Shown here in pieces: positions 15,617 through 22,275 of a stretch of 35,679 bases of DNA; position 1 is the stretch's first letter; each line of letters begins with the position of its first letter. Both the position numbers and the translations under genes were made by a program. Source of the DNA: JASLCR01 sp036405515 (lineage in GTDB: Bacteria; Patescibacteriota; Saccharimonadia; Saccharimonadales; Saccharimonadaceae); contig DASWXM010000008.1 in NCBI GenBank assembly GCA_036405515.1, positions 1 through 35,679 on the forward strand, given 5' to 3'. The notes under the pieces were generated by a model. It saw only the letters and a list, made by a program, of their open reading frames with translations. It was not told where the DNA came from and ran no database searches.

Positions 15617-15886
15617 TTACACCCCTCTTCTACCAGTGATCGCTTTCCAGATAAGCAGCACAATTACCGCGCCGACCAGAGCCACAAGGAAGCTCCATAA
15701 GTTAAAGCCTGTCACGCCCGAACCGCCGAGCATATTAAAGACCCAGCCACCGACGACCGCGCCGATGATACCGGCAATGATATTACCGATTACCCCCTGG
15801 CCTTCGTCTGTTCCGACGAATTTTGACGCGATCCAGCCCGCCAGACCACCGAGTACTATCCATCCGATTGGTCCCATTACGTCCAT
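15617..15886 (-). CDS. GlsB/YeaQ/YmgE-family small membrane protein
   Basis: The 89-residue protein matches the family called transglycosylase-associated or GlsB/YeaQ/YmgE: GPIGWIVLGGLAGWIASKFVG, then IGNIIAGIIGAVVGGWVFNMLGG, then a third helix LWSFLVALVGAVIVLLIWKAI. Three Gly-rich helices and the family's characteristic glycines are visible. Members are linked to envelope or general stress, but the molecular role is not known. A strong ribosome site (AAAGGAGGGG) precedes the ATG. Confidence 0.92.
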   Translation of the reverse strand: MDVMGPIGWIVLGGLAGWIASKFVGTDEGQGVIGNIIAGIIGAVVGGWVFNMLGGSGVTGFNLWSFLVALVGAVIVLLIWKAITGRRGV

Positions 15887-15929
15887 GTTCCCCTCCTTTG
15901 GTTTAGTTGTACTTCTATTGTACTCTTGA

Positions 15930-15958
15930 TTGACTTTTTAGTCATTTTTTGCTATAAT
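15930..15958 (+). promoter_or_regulatory. Strong promoter upstream of the orphan gene
   Basis: TTGACT (15930-15935) and TATAAT (15953-15958) are spaced 17 nt apart; a second TATAAT follows at 15960-15965. It is among the best -35/-10 pairs of the window. Confidence 0.8.
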
Positions 15959-16070
15959 ATATAATCCCCTTGGTGGAGAATTCCTTGTGTATGCAAGGTG
16001 GTTGATCGGGAAACTGATCGAACGACGTCCGTTTGCCGAGGACTCATCGGCTCAGAGAAGAGGAAAGGCT

Positions 16071-16412
16071 ATGCCTTCTAAAGCACATTTCGTTCACGTA
16101 CCCGTAGATCGTGTGGAGATCTGCAACGGTCCCGGTCCTGTGATTTGGGTGAAGACCGTCGCCCTGCTCCATGCCAACATGTTCCAAGAAATACCCCTGC
16201 CCGACATCGAAGTAGATGATCTAGAGTTCACGCTTCGGACTTCTGCTAGCAGCAAAACGTTTCGACGCAAGCTGAAGATCACCTCCGCTGATGTCGATAT
16301 TATCGACTTCGGTGAGGTGGACGTAGAGGTTGGCTTCACTGCCATCTTCAATAGGCAGATCGCCTCGGGAATCTACAACCCAGGCAGACGCACTGGATGG
16401 TTCAGTATCTGA
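16071..16412 (+). CDS. Orphan protein of unknown function
   Basis: I do not recognise this 113-residue protein. It has no signal peptide or membrane helix. It is beta-rich in appearance, with alternating hydrophobic/acidic segments (IPLPDIEVDDLEFTLR, SADVDIIDFGEVDVEVGF) and a basic end (NPGRRTGWFSI). The ATG at 16071 follows GAGGAAAGG. A GTG at 15987 in the same frame also has GGAG 8 nt upstream and would add 28 residues (amphipathic, RWLIGKLIERR), so the start is uncertain. The promoter is strong. If the ATG is used, the leader is about 105 nt and contains short hairpins. It lies between two stress-type genes, GlsB-like and dnaK. Confidence 0.6.
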   Translation: MPSKAHFVHVPVDRVEICNGPGPVIWVKTVALLHANMFQEIPLPDIEVDDLEFTLRTSASSKTFRRKLKITSADVDIIDFGEVDVEVGFTAIFNRQIASGIYNPGRRTGWFSI

Positions 16413-16424
16413 CGTGAACACAAA

Positions 16425-16454
16425 AGTCCCGCACCATTCACTTGGTGCGGGACT
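16425..16454. terminator. Terminator between the orphan gene and dnaK
   Basis: A 12-bp stem AGTCCCGCACCA/TGGTGCGGGACT with a 6-nt loop. On the minus strand it is followed by TTTTG, so it mainly ends dnaK transcripts; on the plus strand only a weak ATTTTAG follows. Confidence 0.88.
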
Positions 16455-16473
16455 CGTCACATTTTAGAGACTT

Positions 16474-18378
16474 TTATTTCTTGTCTTTGTCGTCAACGAC
16501 TTCACCTTCGACAGGTTCGTCCTTGTCAGATTTCTTACCGTCATCTTCAGAAGCAGATGCTTCCTCCTTTGATGCAGCTTCATAAAGCTTGGCACCGATT
16601 GGCATGATCTTGTCGTTGAGCGCCTTCAGTGCTGCTTCAAGTGCATCTTTGTCAGCAGATTCGTCATCTTTGACTTTCTTTGCCTCTGCCGCAGCCTCTT
16701 CGAGAACCTTTTTGTCCTCATCTGAGATCTTGTCTTTGTGCTCATCTGGAAGCTTCTCTGCCTGGTAGATAGCATTTTCTAGCTGGTTGCGCGCATCGAC
16801 AGCTTCGCGCTTCTTCTTGTCCTCATCAGCATGCGCTTCAGCTTCTTTTTGCGCCTTTTCGATATCTTCCTTGCTCATGTTGCCAGAGTCTTGGATAGTG
16901 ATCGACTGCTCTTTACCGGTACCTTTGTCTTTCGCCGTAACGTTCAAGATACCGTTGGCATCGAGGTTAAACGTCACCTCAATCTGTGGCACACCACGTG
17001 GAGCCGGTGCAATACCATCGAGGATGAAACGACCGAGTGATTTATTATCAGCAGCCATTTCGCGCTCACCTTGGAGTACGTGAATCTCTACCTGTGGCTG
17101 GTTGTCAGCGGCAGTTGAGAATGTCTCGCTCTTTGAAGTCGGAATAGTCGTGTTGCGCTCGATAAGCTTTGTACTCACGCCGCCCATCGTCTCAATACCG
17201 AGTGACAGTGGCGTCACGTCGAGTAGCAGCACGTCTTTGACATCACCTTGAAGTACGCCACCCTGAATCGCTGCACCAACTGCTACAACTTCGTCTGGGT
17301 TCACACCCTGAAGCGGATCTTTACCAAAGATGGCTTTCACTTTTTCGACAACTGCTGGCATACGGGTCATACCACCGACAAGCACGACTTCATCGATGTC
17401 GCTTGCTTTGAGATCAGCGTCTTTGAGCGCTTTCTCTACAGGCTCAGCTAGACGGTCGATCAGGTCTTTGACGAGCTCTTCAAGCTTGGCGCGGGTCAGC
17501 GTGTACTCGAAGTGCTTTGGGCCATCGGCATCAGCAGTAATAAATGGCAGGTTAATCTCGTAGCTAGAAGTACTTGAAAGCTCTTTCTTCGCCTTTTCAG
17601 CTTCGTCTTTGAGGCGCTGGAGAGCCGCTTTGTCATTCTTAAGATCAACACCCTCTTCTTTCTTGAAGTAATCGATAAAGTGATCGACGATGCGGTTGTC
17701 GAAGTCTTCACCACCAAGATGCGTGTCACCATTAGTCGCGCGTACTTCAAAGACACCGTCACCAAGCTCAAGTACAGAGACGTCAAACGTACCGCCACCA
17801 AGGTCGAAGACAGCGATCTTTTCGTCTTTCTTGCTCTCAAGTCCGTAGGCAAGCGCAGCTGCAGTCGGCTCGTTAATAATACGCTTTACTTCGAGACCGG
17901 CGATCTTACCAGCGTCCTTAGTAGCTTGACGCTGTGAATCGTCGAAGTACGCAGGTACAGTAATGACTGCTTCTGTCACTTTTTCACCGAGAAATGCCTC
18001 GGCATCGGTCTTGATCTTTGAAAGAATCATCGCTGACACTTCTTCTGGAGTGTATTCTTTGCCATCCATCTTTACCGCGACGCCATCGCCCTTTTTGACG
18101 ATTTCGTACGGCATAATATCATGATCTTTCTGGACTTCTTTATCGCCATACTTACGGCCGATGAGGCGCTTTACGCCGTAAATAGTGTTCTTTGCATTTG
18201 TTACACGCTGGCGCTGCGCTACCTGGCCAACCAGACGCTCGCCTTTTTTATTGATAGCCACAACACTTGGTGTCGTACGATTACCTTCAGCGTTAGCAAT
18301 CACTTCTGGCTTGCCTGCCACCATGTATGCAAAAGCACTGTTGGTTGTACCGAGGTCGATTCCGATAATTTTACCCAT
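16474..18378 (-). CDS. dnaK: Chaperone DnaK (Hsp70)
   Basis: DnaK is the ATP-dependent Hsp70 chaperone that works with DnaJ and GrpE. The 634 residues show GIDLGTTNSAFAY at the N-terminus, the phosphate loops VFDLGGGTFDVSVLE and VVLVGGMTRMP, the interdomain linker KDVLLLDVTPLSLGIE, the beta substrate-binding domain, a helical lid, and an acidic end (DDKDKK) in place of the canonical EEVD-like tail. It is monocistronic, with its own promoter, two CIRCE elements, a leader of about 85 nt and the ribosome site AAAGGGGAAG. It lies downstream of hrcA-grpE but is separated from them by a terminator. Confidence 0.98.
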   Translation of the reverse strand: MGKIIGIDLGTTNSAFAYMVAGKPEVIANAEGNRTTPSVVAINKKGERLVGQVAQRQRVTNAKNTIYGVKRLIGRKYGDKEVQKDHDIMPYEIVKKGDGVAVKMDGKEYTPEEVSAMILSKIKTDAEAFLGEKVTEAVITVPAYFDDSQRQATKDAGKIAGLEVKRIINEPTAAALAYGLESKKDEKIAVFDLGGGTFDVSVLELGDGVFEVRATNGDTHLGGEDFDNRIVDHFIDYFKKEEGVDLKNDKAALQRLKDEAEKAKKELSSTSSYEINLPFITADADGPKHFEYTLTRAKLEELVKDLIDRLAEPVEKALKDADLKASDIDEVVLVGGMTRMPAVVEKVKAIFGKDPLQGVNPDEVVAVGAAIQGGVLQGDVKDVLLLDVTPLSLGIETMGGVSTKLIERNTTIPTSKSETFSTAADNQPQVEIHVLQGEREMAADNKSLGRFILDGIAPAPRGVPQIEVTFNLDANGILNVTAKDKGTGKEQSITIQDSGNMSKEDIEKAQKEAEAHADEDKKKREAVDARNQLENAIYQAEKLPDEHKDKISDEDKKVLEEAAAEAKKVKDDESADKDALEAALKALNDKIMPIGAKLYEAASKEEASASEDDGKKSDKDEPVEGEVVDDKDKK

Positions 18379-18429
18379 TTATTACTTCCCCTTTCGTAGT
18401 TAGAATGAAGGTTTTAATCTAATTCTATT

Positions 18430-18456
18430 TTAGCACTCCTCGCAGGACAGTGCCAA
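18430..18456. promoter_or_regulatory. Second, imperfect CIRCE element in the dnaK leader
   Basis: The arm TTAGCACTC is perfect; the other arm is CAGTGCCAA instead of GAGTGCTAA (two mismatches), with a correct 9-nt spacer. It lies downstream of the -10, in the transcribed leader. Confidence 0.85.
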
Positions 18457-18466
18457 AACTATCTCT

Positions 18467-18496
18467 AGTGTACATAAATTAGCACTCTCATGTCAA
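18467..18496 (-). promoter_or_regulatory. Promoter of dnaK
   Basis: A consensus TTGACA (18491-18496) sits inside the CIRCE spacer and TACACT (18467-18472) follows after 18 nt. Confidence 0.78.
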
Positions 18497-18505
18497 GAGT
18501 GCTAA
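18479..18505. promoter_or_regulatory. CIRCE operator of dnaK (perfect)
   Basis: TTAGCACTC-N9-GAGTGCTAA without mismatch; its 9-nt spacer begins with TTGACA on the coding strand of dnaK. Confidence 0.97.
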
Positions 18506-18534
18506 TTTAGTTTTATCGGACTAATACTACTTAC

Positions 18535-18561
18535 AAAAATCCTCGGACATGCTACCGAGAA
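18535..18561 (-). terminator. Terminator after grpE
   Basis: The stem TTCTCGG/CCGAGGA (7 bp with one G-U, 8-nt loop) is followed by TTTTT on the minus strand. It separates the hrcA-grpE unit from the dnaK promoter. Confidence 0.8.
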
Positions 18562-18586
18562 TTTAAATTTTAGTTTTGACTTAGAT

Positions 18587-19051
18587 TTATTTACGAGTAA
18601 CTTTTGTCATTGCGTGTCGGATTGGTGCGCCATTCAGCAAATAGCCTGCCTGCAATTCTTCGGCAATCACTTCGTGTTCACCTTCTGCATCTTCATCAAA
18701 TTGAATCGCTTCGTGGAGTTCAGGATTAAACGGTGTTCCTGGCTTGGCTTCGATACGTTGCACGTTCATAGCAGCAAGTGACTTTTCAAGATTCTTAACA
18801 AGACTTACGACACCTTGTGCCCATTTATTATCTTTTAGATCTTCCGGAATATGTGCAGTAGCTCGCTCGATATTATCAATAACCGGGAGAAGCTTGAGGA
18901 TACTCGCAGCTTGACCGGCTTCACGAGCCGCAGTCTTCTCCTGCTCTACCCGCTTGCGGTAATTTTCAAAATCCGCACGAGTACGCTGCAAATCCTGAGT
19001 TAATTCGCCGATTTGCTGCTCTAGTTCATCTTGTTTATTACTTTTTGCCAT
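18587..19051 (-). CDS. grpE: Nucleotide exchange factor GrpE
   Basis: GrpE releases ADP from DnaK. The 154 residues start with a short tail, then a long coiled coil (ELEQQIGELTQDLQRTRADFENYRKRVEQEK) and the C-terminal beta domain with GTPFNPELHEAIQ and GYLLNGAPIRHAMTKVTRK. The protein is on the short side because the disordered N-terminus is reduced. A GGAGG site precedes the ATG. The start follows the stop of the small membrane protein gene by one base, so it belongs to the hrcA operon and is under the CIRCE of hrcA. Confidence 0.97.
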   Translation of the reverse strand: MAKSNKQDELEQQIGELTQDLQRTRADFENYRKRVEQEKTAAREAGQAASILKLLPVIDNIERATAHIPEDLKDNKWAQGVVSLVKNLEKSLAAMNVQRIEAKPGTPFNPELHEAIQFDEDAEGEHEVIAEELQAGYLLNGAPIRHAMTKVTRK

Positions 19052-19052
19052 T

Positions 19053-19211
19053 CTACTTTTTCCTCCGTGACGGTATCTTGATATCTGGCGTTGATGTGAG
19101 AGTTGCTTCAGAGAAGTAATACGCTACAGCAATAATTATAATAAGGATCATTCCTGCACCAATAGCCCATGCTGGCCAGCCATTCATGAAATGCCCAAGC
19201 CATTCTGCCAC
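19053..19211 (-). CDS. Small single-helix membrane protein between hrcA and grpE
   Basis: This 52-residue gene starts with GTG, preceded by GGAGG at 7-nt spacing. Its start overlaps the hrcA stop (TAGTG) and its stop lies one base before the grpE ATG. The product has an N-terminal amphipathic part (VAEWLGHFMNGWPAW), one strong transmembrane helix (AIGAGMILIIIIAVAYYF) and a C-terminal tail with a basic end (SRRKK). It has a proper frame and ribosome site and is tightly coupled to both neighbours, which argues that it is real. No family is recognised. Co-regulation with heat-shock genes is expected; a role at the membrane under heat or envelope stress is speculation. Confidence 0.8.
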   Translation of the reverse strand: MAEWLGHFMNGWPAWAIGAGMILIIIIAVAYYFSEATLTSTPDIKIPSRRKK

Positions 19212-19921
19212 TACAACACCTCCTCGAGCATCGCTCCGGTTTGTCTCACCAAACGCATCACCCTAGCATAGCTCTGACGTGTCGGTCCTAGTACACCAAT
19301 GTAACTGCGATCAGAGTACGGCGAACGGAAACGACTAATGATCAGGGTTGCGCCTGATGTTTTGCCGATTGGATTTTCACTACCGATAAAAACATTGAGC
19401 GGTTCATTTGGTGCAGCCTCACGTAGCCACGGCTCAAGATTATCGAGCAAACGTGCGACATTTTGGGCATTTGCTCCGCCCAAAAACTCAGGATGTGAGA
19501 AAAGGTTGCCCATACCAGCAAGGTAAAGCTCGTCACCGATCGTCGCCATGCCGAGATTACCGGTCAGATCAACAAGGCTATCAACAGCGCTACGGATTGC
19601 GCGGTCAGTACGACTACCATGCGTCGACACGCGCGCCTCAATCGCTCTCGCACTGCGATCAAGCCGTGGAGTCATCATATTTTCCTGAGCTTCAGAAAGT
19701 GTATTCACGTAGAAGCGATAGCCTTTATCGGTTGGTATACGCCCAGCACTGGTATGCGGCTGCTCAATAAAGCCCGCTTCTTCAAGCTTTGCCATTTCAC
19801 TACGTATGGTCGCACTAGACACACCAAAAAGCTTGGCGAGCATCACACTACCTACCGGAGAGGCAACTTCGGCGTACTGCTCAATGATTGCGGCTAAGAT
19901 TTGTGCCTGACGTCCTGTCAT
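19211..19921 (-). CDS. hrcA: Heat-inducible repressor HrcA, short form
   Basis: HrcA represses chaperone genes by binding CIRCE. The N-terminal winged helix is clear (RQAQILAAIIEQYAE, SSATIRSEMAKLEEAGFI, HTSAGRIPTDKGYRFYV). The GAF-like domain follows with GMGNLFSHPEFL, NVFIGSEN and IGVLGPTRQSYARVM. The protein is about 236 residues, roughly 100 shorter than the usual 340, because most of the middle dimerising insert is missing. The ATG at 19921 is chosen; an in-frame ATG at 19930 overlaps the TATAAT box itself. A CIRCE element lies directly upstream, so the gene is autoregulated. It heads an operon with a small membrane protein and grpE. Confidence 0.95.
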   Translation of the reverse strand: MTGRQAQILAAIIEQYAEVASPVGSVMLAKLFGVSSATIRSEMAKLEEAGFIEQPHTSAGRIPTDKGYRFYVNTLSEAQENMMTPRLDRSARAIEARVSTHGSRTDRAIRSAVDSLVDLTGNLGMATIGDELYLAGMGNLFSHPEFLGGANAQNVARLLDNLEPWLREAAPNEPLNVFIGSENPIGKTSGATLIISRFRSPYSDRSYIGVLGPTRQSYARVMRLVRQTGAMLEEVL

Positions 19922-19928
19922 ACGCCTC

Positions 19929-19957
19929 ATTATACCGTGAAATTAGCACTCCCGCAA
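19929..19957 (-). promoter_or_regulatory. Promoter of the hrcA operon
   Basis: TTGCGG (19952-19957) and TATAAT (19929-19934) are 17 nt apart. The -10 ends 7 nt before the ATG, so the mRNA is predicted leaderless. The -35 lies in the CIRCE spacer. Confidence 0.8.
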
Positions 19958-19969
19958 GGTGAGTGCTAG
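19943..19969. promoter_or_regulatory. CIRCE operator of hrcA (one mismatch)
   Basis: Arms TTAGCACTC and GAGTGCTAG around a 9-nt spacer. The outer base mismatch coincides with the stop codon of gmk (19966-19968), so the operator overlaps the end of the upstream gene. Confidence 0.95.
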
Positions 19970-20676
19970 ACATGCTTTCGGATCGCATCGAGAATGTCTC
20001 GAGCTAAAAGGCGAGCCTCATCATCTTTACGAGTAAACATGTCGTCATTATGAGCTATCACTTTAGTTGCTTCGACCGCTTTGTCGAGCTCATCGTTGAT
20101 AACGAAATGATAATAAGGAACTTTCAATGCATGCTCAAGTTCACGAATCGCCGCTTCGCGTCTCTTTGGCCACTCCTGTCTAAATTCTTCGGGGTCGTAT
20201 CGTAGCTGCAAGCGACGCTGCCATTCCTCGAAATTGGGCGGAAGAATAAAAACCGCAATAGCATTACGAATATACTTCTTGTATTCCTCAACTCCTTGAA
20301 CTTCTACATCATTGATAGCAATCTTCCCCTCAGAAACCGCTTGCTGCAGTCCCTCAAAAGCTGTCCCGTAGATATTGCCAGCATATTCTTTTGCCTCTAT
20401 GAACTCGCCGCGTTCGAGCATCTCCATTGCCTCATCAATGGTAATAAAATGGTATTCACGACCATCCTGTTCCAACACGCCTTTATTTTCTCGTGGCTGA
20501 CGAGTTGTATACGAAACAAAGTTATAAAAATCATCTTCGCGTAGCAACGCGTTTTTGATAGTATCTTTCCCTGCACCCGTAATTCCTACCAGTAGGACTA
20601 TTTTGCTATCACCCACCGCATCAATCGACAACTGAGCCGGGCTATACGTGGCAATTTTCTCCTGAATCAATGACAT
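19966..20676 (-). CDS. gmk: Guanylate kinase
   Basis: Guanylate kinase phosphorylates GMP to GDP with ATP. The P-loop is VGITGAGKDT, followed by the GMP-binding FVSYTTRQPRENKG and DGREYHFI, then EYAGNIYGTAFEGL and DVEVQGVEEYKKYIRNAIAVFILPP. The protein is about 236 residues, somewhat longer than the usual 200, with an extra N-terminal stretch (MSLIQEKIATYSPAQLSIDA) and a C-terminal extension. The P-loop Asp (GKD) differs from the common GKG/GKS. The ATG at 20676 is chosen because TATAAT lies 9 nt upstream; a longer frame from 20763 would contain this promoter. It is divergent from the membrane protein gene at 20741. Confidence 0.9.
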   Translation of the reverse strand: MSLIQEKIATYSPAQLSIDAVGDSKIVLLVGITGAGKDTIKNALLREDDFYNFVSYTTRQPRENKGVLEQDGREYHFITIDEAMEMLERGEFIEAKEYAGNIYGTAFEGLQQAVSEGKIAINDVEVQGVEEYKKYIRNAIAVFILPPNFEEWQRRLQLRYDPEEFRQEWPKRREAAIRELEHALKVPYYHFVINDELDKAVEATKVIAHNDDMFTRKDDEARLLARDILDAIRKHV

Positions 20677-20685
20677 ATAGTTGTC

Positions 20686-20691
20686 ATTATA
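20686..20691 (-). promoter_or_regulatory. -10 box (TATAAT) of gmk
   Basis: GGTATAAT with a 9-nt spacer to the ATG at 20676; nearly leaderless. Confidence 0.65.
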
Positions 20692-20727
20692 CCAGTTATC
20701 CCTCAAGAGAATCTTAGGATAATTTGC

Positions 20728-20733
20728 TACACT
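20728..20733 (+). promoter_or_regulatory. -10 box (TACACT), 7 nt before the GT-C-like gene
   Basis: TACACT plus a 7-nt spacer (GGGTATA) before the GTG at 20741; leaderless geometry with a GTG start. Confidence 0.5.
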
Positions 20734-20740
20734 GGGTATA

Positions 20741-22180
20741 GTGAAAATTTTATCTAACCTCATAGAGCTATGCGAGCGTATCTTTCGCTCGCAATGGTTC
20801 TTCTATGGTACGATTAGCGTCTTCGTCCTTTCGTCACTTTGGATAGCGTTTTTTAGCCTTTATCCAATGGCATTTGATGAAGACTTTCATATGGGACTCA
20901 TCAAAATATATGCCTCAAGCTGGTTACCATATGGAATCGAGCACACCCGTGATATGGCAACCTACGGTGCAGCTACAGCCGATGCGTCATATCTCTGGCA
21001 CTATATATTAAGTTTCCCGTACAGACTCATGGGGCTTCTCGGCTGGAATGAACGCGTAGTAGTGACAGTACTTCGTATTGTTAATGTAGCTACCGCTGTA
21101 GCTTCACTCTTTGTCTATCGTAAAGTCCTTATCGAAGCTCGCATGGGCAAAGCAACGAGCAATTTCACCATTGCTCTTTTTACCTTGATTCCTATCTTGC
21201 CGATACTTGCCGGACAGGTAAATTACGACAACCCTCTTTTACTACTTATTGGACTCACATTCCTCCTGGCGCTACGCTGGTATAAAGATTTTAAAGAAAC
21301 AGGAAATATACCAATCAAGCAAACGTACCTGCTCATAATAGTAGTGCTATTCGCCTCTCCTATTAAGTACACATACCTGCCTATTGCAGCCGGCGTTGCG
21401 ATGTGGCTTGTTGCAATACTTATCATTAATCGAAAGAAGATAGCTTGGCACAAGCAATGGAGACACTTAACTAAACAGACGAAGTCGTTGCCCGCACAAA
21501 TAAAGCTACTCGGAATCATACTCTTTCTTCTTGGTAGCTTCTTTTCAGCCCATTATGCAACCAACTACTTTACCTATGGCAGCCTCACTCCATCATGCGA
21601 CGAGGTGTTTGATGATCAGGCCTGTCTCAACTACGGTCCTTGGAATCGTAATCGCTACCTGTCCCAACATCTTAGTCCAGACTTTCATCCAGTATCATTT
21701 CGCGAGTACCTAGTCGGTATATGGATTCCCGACATGGCTGAACGCCTCACCTTTGCCGTCGCTGGACCAACCAATGACTACGACACAAAAGAACCCCTAC
21801 CAAACCTACTCGGTTCATTAGCTATACTGTGCGGCATTGGCTGCGTAGGCGCTCTTGTAATGATTAGAAGGGTACTCCGCAATCCTTTCATGATACTAAC
21901 CTTATTTACAAGTGTCTTATACCTTGCGCTCTTGTCCTTTAGATTGTACGGAAGCTATAAGTTAACAGGAGAGCCAGTCGCAATCAATGGTAGGTACCTA
22001 CTGCCGCTTCTTCCTCCAATCATCGCAACTTTGATATGCGCCACAGTCTGGCTTACAACCAAACTGCATATACATAAATATCTACCTGTTATTGCTAGCG
22101 CAATTTTGGCGACTCTTATTTTTTCCGGAGGAGGCATTTTGACTTATATCATCCTTGCGGAACCACAGTGGTACTGGTGA
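20741..22180 (+). CDS. Polytopic membrane protein, probable GT-C-type glycosyltransferase
   Basis: The 479-residue protein has about ten to eleven transmembrane helices, beginning at residue 18 (WFFYGTISVFVLSSLWIAFF). Just after the first helix comes MAFDEDFHMGLIKIYASSW, an acidic motif in the first external loop, as in GT-C enzymes that use lipid-linked sugar donors. There is a large external loop between helices around residues 275-345 with Cys residues (PSCDEVFDDQACL), and GRYLLPLLPPI near the end, a motif often seen in such membrane glycosyltransferases. The start is GTG, placed by the TACACT box 7 nt upstream. Donor and acceptor are unknown; the call rests on topology and the acidic motif. 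Confidence 0.65.
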   Translation: MKILSNLIELCERIFRSQWFFYGTISVFVLSSLWIAFFSLYPMAFDEDFHMGLIKIYASSWLPYGIEHTRDMATYGAATADASYLWHYILSFPYRLMGLLGWNERVVVTVLRIVNVATAVASLFVYRKVLIEARMGKATSNFTIALFTLIPILPILAGQVNYDNPLLLLIGLTFLLALRWYKDFKETGNIPIKQTYLLIIVVLFASPIKYTYLPIAAGVAMWLVAILIINRKKIAWHKQWRHLTKQTKSLPAQIKLLGIILFLLGSFFSAHYATNYFTYGSLTPSCDEVFDDQACLNYGPWNRNRYLSQHLSPDFHPVSFREYLVGIWIPDMAERLTFAVAGPTNDYDTKEPLPNLLGSLAILCGIGCVGALVMIRRVLRNPFMILTLFTSVLYLALLSFRLYGSYKLTGEPVAINGRYLLPLLPPIIATLICATVWLTTKLHIHKYLPVIASAILATLIFSGGGILTYIILAEPQWYW

Positions 22181-22213
22181 TACCCCACTCCCTGAGATTT
22201 GTCTGAGAACTTA

Positions 22214-22240
22214 TTGCTTTTTTACTGCTCATGCTTTATT
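22214..22240 (+). promoter_or_regulatory. Conserved promoter block of the first coiled-coil gene
   Basis: TTGCTT, 15 nt, TTTATT, with CTCATGCTTTAT identical to the block upstream of the second paralog. The TG one base before TTTATT suggests an extended -10. Confidence 0.55.
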
Positions 22241-22275
22241 CTCAAAAATATAAAAGAAAGGAAACTAAAAACTCT

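Noticed and set aside
19922..19930. Upstream ATG of hrcA at 19930
   Set aside because: It overlaps the TATAAT box, so it would not be transcribed; the ATG at 19921 has the standard 7-nt spacing.
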